Below, piece by piece: positions 4,278 through 9,238 of a stretch of 9,238 nucleotides of DNA (position 1 is its first letter; the number at the start of each line of letters is the position of its first letter). Below the pieces are notes generated by a model, which worked only from the letters and a program-made list of their open reading frames with translations, did not search any database and was not told the DNA's origin. Both the position numbers and the translations under genes were made by a program. The DNA is from Planctomycetaceae bacterium (GTDB lineage: Bacteria; Planctomycetota; Planctomycetia; Pirellulales; Pirellulaceae): the NCBI GenBank assembly GCA_018658605.1, contig JABHUV010000131.1:1-9238 (forward strand), written 5' to 3'.

Positions 4278-7200
4278 ATGAATCTAAAACATTGCTATGG
4301 CTCGCCGGTTCGCTGGTGCATGATTCTAGTTTCCATCAATGTGGCGGCCGTTGGCGCTATTGCTGATGAGGCGTCAATTCATTTCTTTGACCAACAGGTC
4401 GCACCACTACTGGTACGACACTGCATCCAGTGTCACAACGAATTTGATCTTAAAGGTAAGCTGGACTTGTCCACGCGTGAGGGTGCTCTTAAGGGCGGAG
4501 AGAGTGGGCCGTCCATTCACGGAGATCAGCCCACCGACAGCCTTTTGTGGAAGCGTGTTTCCGAGAAAGAGATGCCGCCTGAAAAACCACTGGCACCAGA
4601 AGAATTGCAGATCCTCGACAAGTGGTTCCGGCAAGGTGCCTCGTGGGGAACGAACCCTATCAATATCTTTCGATTTACCACCGACGATCGTGCGGGCTAT
4701 GACTGGTGGGCACTGCAACCACTTGCAGAGGTGAAACCGCCGAAAGTGGACAACGCGAGGCGAATTCGTAATCCGATCGATCGATTCGTGCTGTCCCGAC
4801 TGGAAACTCAGGGGCTCGGTTTTGCTCCAGACGCAGACCCTCGCCAGCTCATCCGTCGTGTTTATTTTGATTTTCTGGGTTTACCCCCCACTCCGGAGGA
4901 AGTTGCCCGCTTCGTCGCAGATCCTTCAGAATCCGCCTACCAACAATTACTGACAACATTACTGGCCTCACCTCATTACGGGGAACGATGGGGTCGACAC
5001 TGGCTAGACATAGCCCGCTACGGAGAAAGCGATGGCTTTGAGCGAAATATGCCGCGAAAAGATCTCTGGCCTTTCCGTGATTGGGTGATCCAAGCGTTCA
5101 ATAGCGATATGGGATATGACCAGTTTGCTGGTATGCAGTTAGCTGGGGATGTGATCAGTAACGGATCACCCGAGGGACTGGCGGCTAGCGGTTTCCTGGT
5201 CGCGGCGATTCACAACACGGTCGTCGGTGGCAGCGTAGAAATGAAACGACAGTCACGAGCGGATGAAATCGAGGAATTGGTAGGAACTATTGGCCAAACT
5301 TTCCTTGGGCTGACAGTTAATTGTGCCCGCTGCCATAATCATAAGTTCGATCCCATTGCCCAGCAGGAGTATTACCAGTTAGCCGCTGCTGTGGCCGGCT
5401 TTAGCCACGGTACGCGGGAGGTAGCAAGACCGGAGATTAAGGGGGAAATCGACAAAATCGGCGTCCCTTTGGAAAACGTAAATCGACAGTTGGACGCCTT
5501 ACGCTCACGCCTGCGAGCAGAGATCATCAAGCAGCGAGAAGCAGGCATTGCACCCCCTTCCGACCCTCCTCAGCCGATTGCTAAATGGGAATTCGAAGGC
5601 GACCTAAAGGACAGTGTGGGAACTATGCACGGGTCGAACCAGGGCAATCCACGATTGGAAAACGGCGGATTGGTGGTGGCTTCCAATAACTATGTCATCA
5701 CGGCGCCGTTGCAGCGAAAGTTAACGGAAAAAACTCTCGAGGCATGGGTCCAACTAGACAACTTGGACCAGCGTGGGGGTGCAGCGATCAGTATCCAGAC
5801 GCCCAACGGGGTGGTATTCGACGCGATCGTTTACGGAGAACGCGAGGCCCAACGCTGGATGGCAGGTAGCAATGGATTCGTACGCACCAAATCGTTACAG
5901 GGAACCGCAGAAATAGAAGCCAAAGATCAACCTGTTCACTTTGCCCTTGTTTACACGAAGGATGGCATGATTACCGGCTATCGAAACGGCCAGCCTTATG
6001 GCAAGGCTTACAAAAGTGTTGGATTACAATCCTATGATGAATCAGCCGTCGTAACCTTTGGTCTCCGGCATTTGCCAGCCGGTGGTAGCAAGCATCTCAA
6101 GGCCCGCATCGAGAAGGCCCAACTCTACGATTTTGCGCTCTCGCCTGCTGCAATTGCGGCTTCGGCCGGAGACGGTACAAATTACGTGTCGGAATCGGAG
6201 TTGGTCAAGCAAATGAATGCCGAGGACAAGACCAACTATCAGGCACTGTTAACTCAGCAGAAGAAACTACGGGATACGCTTGCTGAATTGCAAGGCCAGG
6301 AAAAATTTCGGATCTATACCAATATCGCACGCAAACCGGATATCACTTATTTTCTGGAACGTGGTGACGTCATGAAACGAGGACAGGTAGTAGCGCCTGG
6401 TATTATCAAGGCGATGCCAGGGCTGGACTTCGAAATGCAATTGGCTGCTGACGCACTTGATAGTGACCGTCGCCTAAAACTGGTGGAGTGGATCACCCAT
6501 GATGACAACCCGTTGTTCAAACGCGTGATTATGAATCGACTCTGGCATCACCATTTCGGGACAGGCATTGTTGATACGCCAAGCGACCTAGGATTTAACG
6601 GAGGTCGACCCAGCCACCCCGCATTGCTCGACTGGCTGTCTCTACAACTAGTGGACCATAACTATCAATTAAAGGCGATGCACCGATTGATCGCGTCGTC
6701 AACGACCTATCGTCAGGCTGCTACGCTCAATGTAAATGCTGCTGCTGTCGACGCAGAAAACCGACTGCTGTGGAGAAAGTCACCACAACGACTTGATGGC
6801 GAGGCTGTCCGAGATGGGATGCTCCTAATTGCCGGCGTGTTGAATCCCCAGCGTGGTGGCCCCGCATTTGAGGATGTCAAAATTGTCCCCAACGATGGCA
6901 CCACATACTACGAACCGTTTGACCAGGACAGCCCAGCTCTCAATCGACGCACGGTTTATCGATTCTCACCACGCGGTGGACGGATGGCCTTATTGGATGT
7001 ATTGGATTGTCCTGATCCGTCTACTGCAACTCCGCGTCGGTCCGTGACAACCACACCACTACAGGCCCTGAGTCTGCTGAATAATGCCTTCGTGCTGCGC
7101 ATGGCAGATCATTGTGCCAGTCGGATAAAGCGGGATGTAGGTGATCAGGAGCTGGAAAAACAGGTCCAGCGGAGTTTCCAATTGGCCCTGTGTCGATTGC

Positions 7201-7307
7201 CGACTCCAGAGGAACAACAGGCAGCACAACGACTGGTAAACCAACACGGTCTGCAGGCGCTCGTTCGTGGACTTTTTAACACCAATGAATTTTTAATCGT
7301 TCAATAG
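4278..7307 (+). CDS. PSCyt1-DUF1549-LamG-DUF1553 planctomycete cytochrome-like protein
   Basis: About 1009 residues, complete. A signal peptide (residues 1-30, ending near AIADEAS) indicates export. Domain order: PSCyt1 with CIQCH at 49-53 and a possible axial methionine in KEMPP (M99); DUF1549/PSCyt2 from about 165 (NPIDRFVLSRLE, GLPPTPEEV, HYGERWGRHWLDIARYGES) to about 375, with a second CARCH at 349-353; a LamG/concanavalin-like jelly roll about 430-630 (AKWEFEGDLKDSVGTMHG ... LEAWVQLD ... LYDFALSPAAI); a short helical, charged linker about 636-676; then DUF1553 about 731-1009 (NPLFKRVIMNRLWHHHFG, PQRLDGEAVRD, TPLQALSLLNNAFV). CXXCH suggests covalent haem binding, as assumed for PSCyt1; the role of the DUF domains is unknown. 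A TTG at 4272 would add two residues and has better spacing from GGAAG, so the start is uncertain by two codons. It is co-transcribed with the DUF1501 gene that follows. Confidence 0.93.
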   Translation: MNLKHCYGSPVRWCMILVSINVAAVGAIADEASIHFFDQQVAPLLVRHCIQCHNEFDLKGKLDLSTREGALKGGESGPSIHGDQPTDSLLWKRVSEKEMPPEKPLAPEELQILDKWFRQGASWGTNPINIFRFTTDDRAGYDWWALQPLAEVKPPKVDNARRIRNPIDRFVLSRLETQGLGFAPDADPRQLIRRVYFDFLGLPPTPEEVARFVADPSESAYQQLLTTLLASPHYGERWGRHWLDIARYGESDGFERNMPRKDLWPFRDWVIQAFNSDMGYDQFAGMQLAGDVISNGSPEGLAASGFLVAAIHNTVVGGSVEMKRQSRADEIEELVGTIGQTFLGLTVNCARCHNHKFDPIAQQEYYQLAAAVAGFSHGTREVARPEIKGEIDKIGVPLENVNRQLDALRSRLRAEIIKQREAGIAPPSDPPQPIAKWEFEGDLKDSVGTMHGSNQGNPRLENGGLVVASNNYVITAPLQRKLTEKTLEAWVQLDNLDQRGGAAISIQTPNGVVFDAIVYGEREAQRWMAGSNGFVRTKSLQGTAEIEAKDQPVHFALVYTKDGMITGYRNGQPYGKAYKSVGLQSYDESAVVTFGLRHLPAGGSKHLKARIEKAQLYDFALSPAAIAASAGDGTNYVSESELVKQMNAEDKTNYQALLTQQKKLRDTLAELQGQEKFRIYTNIARKPDITYFLERGDVMKRGQVVAPGIIKAMPGLDFEMQLAADALDSDRRLKLVEWITHDDNPLFKRVIMNRLWHHHFGTGIVDTPSDLGFNGGRPSHPALLDWLSLQLVDHNYQLKAMHRLIASSTTYRQAATLNVNAAAVDAENRLLWRKSPQRLDGEAVRDGMLLIAGVLNPQRGGPAFEDVKIVPNDGTTYYEPFDQDSPALNRRTVYRFSPRGGRMALLDVLDCPDPSTATPRRSVTTTPLQALSLLNNAFVLRMADHCASRIKRDVGDQELEKQVQRSFQLALCRLPTPEEQQAAQRLVNQHGLQALVRGLFNTNEFLIVQ

Positions 7308-7309
7308 GA
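7306..7309 (+). promoter_or_regulatory. Ribosome binding site shared with the upstream stop codon
   Basis: AGGA begins inside the TAG stop (7305-7307) of the DUF1553 gene and lies 9 bases before the ATG at 7319. Ribosomes ending the first gene could restart on the second, which implies matched production of the two proteins. This also argues against the TTG at 7310 as start. Confidence 0.6.
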
Positions 7310-7318
7310 TTGACGCAG

Positions 7319-8746
7319 ATGCTAAAAAACATGAACCGTCGCCAATTGTTCGAGTGGAGCACCCATGGACTGGGTAGCATCGCCCTGCTGGAATTGCTGC
7401 AACGCGATGGTGTGTTCGCCCAGTCAGGGCCTGTCGACGCCAACACCCATCATTCACCACGCGTCAAGAGAGCAATCCAGATCAGCCTCGTGGGCGGCAT
7501 GAGTCATGTAGATTCCTTTGACTACAAACCGGAGTTGACTAGAAAGCAGGGTAAAACCCTAGGCTCCGATGAGAAACCGGATATTTTCTTTGGCAAGGTC
7601 GGGCTGTTGCGTGGTAGTGACTGGGAATTCAAGCAACGGGGACAAAGCGGACTCTGGATTTCAGAGATGTTTCCCCACATCGCCAAGATGGCGGATGAAT
7701 TGACTCTAATTCGTTCCATGGTTTCTGAATCAGCGAACCATACGCCTGCGCTTTTCGCCTCTAACAGTGGGTTCTTGGCCAATGGATTTCCTGCGCTTGG
7801 TAGCTGGCTTTCCTATGGACTGGGAAGCGAAACCGAAGCCCTGCCGGCTTTCGTTGTGTTACCTGATGAACGAGGCGGTCCCAATGGAGGTGCCTCGAAC
7901 TGGACCAGCGGATACCTGCCAGGTCAAAACCAAGGCGTCGTTTTTACAGGAGGAGATCAGCCGGTTCGGGACCTGTTCCCGTCAAAAGCCATTTCCCAGG
8001 CAGCGGACCAGGATACTCGGAAATTCATCGAATACCTGAATCGTAATCACCTCGACAAAATCGGACAGGATGAGAAGCTGTTATCCCGAATCCGCAGTTA
8101 CGAATTGGCAGCACAACTGCAAACCTCAATACCCGAAGTTAGTCGTTACGCGGATGAATCCGAAGCGATCCGAACACTCTACGGGATTGACGACAAGAAA
8201 ACCGCTGATATGGGAAGGCGTTGCCTGTTGGGAAGACGTCTTCTGGAACGGGGCGTTCGCTTCGTACAGGTTTATTCGGGAGGGCCAATCGCGGGCAACC
8301 CTCGTTCCAGTTGGGATGCACATGAAAGCGTCAAGGATAATCACTCCCAGGAAGCCGGGCGAATTGACAAGCCCGTGGCTGCCTTGCTGCAGGACTTGAA
8401 ACAACGCGATATGCTCAAGGATACACTGGTTATATTTACCACGGAGTTCGGTCGGACACCTTTTGCACAGTCCGCAGCGAATCAGGTGGGACCAGGTCGA
8501 GACCATAACCGCTATGGATTTTCCTGCTGGTTGGCGGGAGGTGGATTACGTGCGGGTACCAGTTACGGACAAACAGATGAAATTGGCTGGAAAGCGGTCG
8601 AAAACCCAGTCACTTGGAACGATTTTCATGCTACGATTCTGCACCTATTCGGTATCGAACATGAACAATTAACCTTTTATCACAACGGCATTCAACGTCG
8701 ATTGACCAATGTTGCAGGCGACGTGGTGACGGACATTCTTAGTTGA
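7319..8746 (+). CDS. DUF1501 family exported protein (alkaline-phosphatase-like fold)
   Basis: About 475 residues, full length. The N-terminus MLKNMNRRQLFEWSTHGLGS carries a twin arginine followed by a hydrophobic stretch (IALLELL), fitting Tat export of a folded protein. Family landmarks are GGMSHVDSFD (59-68; H63, D65), NHTPALFASNSG, ALPAFVVL, SWDAHES (H335), FTTEFGRTP (E376) and GPGRDHNRYGFSCWLAGGG (D395, H396). The spacing of His/Asp residues resembles metal sites of the alkaline phosphatase/sulfatase superfamily, to which DUF1501 is related. The active-site nucleophile is not obvious and the reaction is unknown. It starts 11 bases after the PSCyt1/DUF1553 gene with coupled translation signals, the standard planctomycete pairing. 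An ATG at 7331 is an alternative start that would still keep the RR motif. Confidence 0.92.
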   Translation: MLKNMNRRQLFEWSTHGLGSIALLELLQRDGVFAQSGPVDANTHHSPRVKRAIQISLVGGMSHVDSFDYKPELTRKQGKTLGSDEKPDIFFGKVGLLRGSDWEFKQRGQSGLWISEMFPHIAKMADELTLIRSMVSESANHTPALFASNSGFLANGFPALGSWLSYGLGSETEALPAFVVLPDERGGPNGGASNWTSGYLPGQNQGVVFTGGDQPVRDLFPSKAISQAADQDTRKFIEYLNRNHLDKIGQDEKLLSRIRSYELAAQLQTSIPEVSRYADESEAIRTLYGIDDKKTADMGRRCLLGRRLLERGVRFVQVYSGGPIAGNPRSSWDAHESVKDNHSQEAGRIDKPVAALLQDLKQRDMLKDTLVIFTTEFGRTPFAQSAANQVGPGRDHNRYGFSCWLAGGGLRAGTSYGQTDEIGWKAVENPVTWNDFHATILHLFGIEHEQLTFYHNGIQRRLTNVAGDVVTDILS

Positions 8747-8752
8747 GCAGAC

Positions 8753-8767
8753 AAGCCTTCGGTTTTT
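8753..8767 (+). terminator. Weak intrinsic terminator after the DUF1501 gene
   Basis: AAGCC-TTC-GGTTT forms a 5-base stem with one G-T pair and runs into TTTTT (8763-8767), starting 7 bases after the stop codon. The position suits the end of the two-gene operon before the convergent gene, but the stem is short. Confidence 0.3.
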
Positions 8768-8818
8768 CATGGAACAAAACCAGAATAATGTTGGGCCCAA
8801 ACACAGCATGTCATTCTT

Positions 8819-9238
8819 TTATCGGAACACGTCGATTACGTGACCGTTATTGACTAGTGCCACCGGTTGTCCACGTTTGTTGAGCAATGGCACATGAGGG
8901 TTGATACCAAGCGCATGAAAAATAGTTGCCGTGAGATCTTCTGGGGAAACAGGTTTTTCCAAAGGATATGCTGCGTGGCGATCTGATTTTCCATAGACCA
9001 GCCCGTCCTTAATCCCACCACCGGCGAGTATCGCTGGAAAACAATAACTCCAGTGGTCACGGCCATCTTCGTTACCGCGATTCCGGAATGCTGGCGTGCG
9101 TCCAATTTCACCACAGCAAACGACCAGCGTTTCTTCGAGCAAACCTCGCTGCCGGAGATCATCTAGCAGCGCCGAAAAACCACGATCAAGTCCTGGCAAC
9201 AAATGATCTCGCATGCTAGAGGTCAGGCCTTCATGGGA
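8819..9238 (-). CDS. Second DUF1501 family protein, C-terminal part (cut by window edge)
   Basis: Read on the minus strand, an open frame enters from the right edge and ends at TAA (8819-8821), giving 139 residues of a C-terminus. It begins SHEGLTSSMRDHLLPGLDRG, matching the conserved '(WD)xH...LLPxLD' segment. It continues through LVVCCGEIGRTPAF, NEDGRDHWSYCFPAILAGGG, GKSDRHAAYPLEKPVSPEDL and TATIFHALGI. These are the same blocks as in the complete DUF1501 protein at 7319-8746, but the sequences differ throughout, so it is a distinct paralogue rather than a recent duplicate. Like other DUF1501 genes it probably follows a PSCyt1/DUF1549/DUF1553 gene located beyond the right edge on the same strand. 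The methionine at 9214 is internal, not the start. Confidence 0.9.
   Translation of the reverse strand, partial: SHEGLTSSMRDHLLPGLDRGFSALLDDLRQRGLLEETLVVCCGEIGRTPAFRNRGNEDGRDHWSYCFPAILAGGGIKDGLVYGKSDRHAAYPLEKPVSPEDLTATIFHALGINPHVPLLNKRGQPVALVNNGHVIDVFR

Noticed and set aside
3854..4279. 141-codon minus-strand frame between the aminotransferase and the DUF1553 gene.
   Set aside because: It runs over the end of one certain gene and the start of another, has arginine- and serine-rich low-quality sequence, and shows no start signal.
1..9238. CRISPR arrays, tRNA or rRNA genes, insertion-sequence transposases, toxin-antitoxin pairs.
   Set aside because: I looked on both strands and saw no regularly spaced repeats, no tRNA or rRNA-like stretches, no transposase or integrase motifs and no recognisable toxin-antitoxin pair.

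Overview
The window looks like a chromosome segment of a planctomycete of the Pirellulaceae/Rhodopirellula type. The basis is the density of protein families that are almost diagnostic of that phylum: DUF1552, PSCyt1-DUF1549-DUF1553 (planctomycete cytochrome-like) and two DUF1501 proteins. These occur together with Tat-type twin-arginine N-termini and long AT-richer intergenic spaces. Species cannot be named from sequence reading alone.

Layout, left to right. The left edge cuts a minus-strand DUF1552 gene (1-359, N-terminal part only). A gene-poor stretch follows (360-1016) with one copy of a dispersed repeat (696-760) and a small relic of a signal-peptide-like reading frame (880-960). A secreted endonuclease/exonuclease/phosphatase-fold hydrolase occupies 1017-2045 (+). 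It converges on a small two-helix membrane protein (2097-2348, -), with an inverted repeat between them that could terminate both. A second non-coding stretch (2349-2730) carries the second repeat copy (2434-2497), a short split duplication, and a 14-codon leucine-rich mini-ORF with its own ribosome binding site. A fold-type-I PLP aminotransferase follows (2731-3876). A 400-base gap then holds a partial copy of a short repeat and a 5' leader with competing inverted repeats. The largest unit is a two-gene operon: PSCyt1-DUF1549-LamG-DUF1553 (4278-7307) and a Tat-exported DUF1501 protein (7319-8746), joined by a ribosome binding site that begins within the first gene's stop codon. The right edge holds the C-terminal part of a second, convergent DUF1501 gene (8819-9238, -).

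How the genes may work together: the PSCyt1/DUF1549/DUF1553 plus DUF1501 pair is a recurrent planctomycete module. One partner has two CXXCH motifs and a LamG-type jelly roll, and the other has an alkaline-phosphatase-like metal-binding fold. Both appear to be exported. The biochemical role of these families is not established, and a role in handling extracellular polysaccharide or other polymers is only an inference from the LamG domain and family context. The aminotransferase, the small membrane protein and the hydrolase are not clearly linked to that module.

The most unusual material is in the gaps: two same-strand copies of a ~65-base element 1738 bases apart, flanking the hydrolase plus the membrane gene. 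Each is followed about 115-130 bases later by an orphan, truncated signal-peptide-like frame. This could be the scar of a tandem gene duplication or an undescribed mobile/cassette element; the sequence here cannot decide between them.
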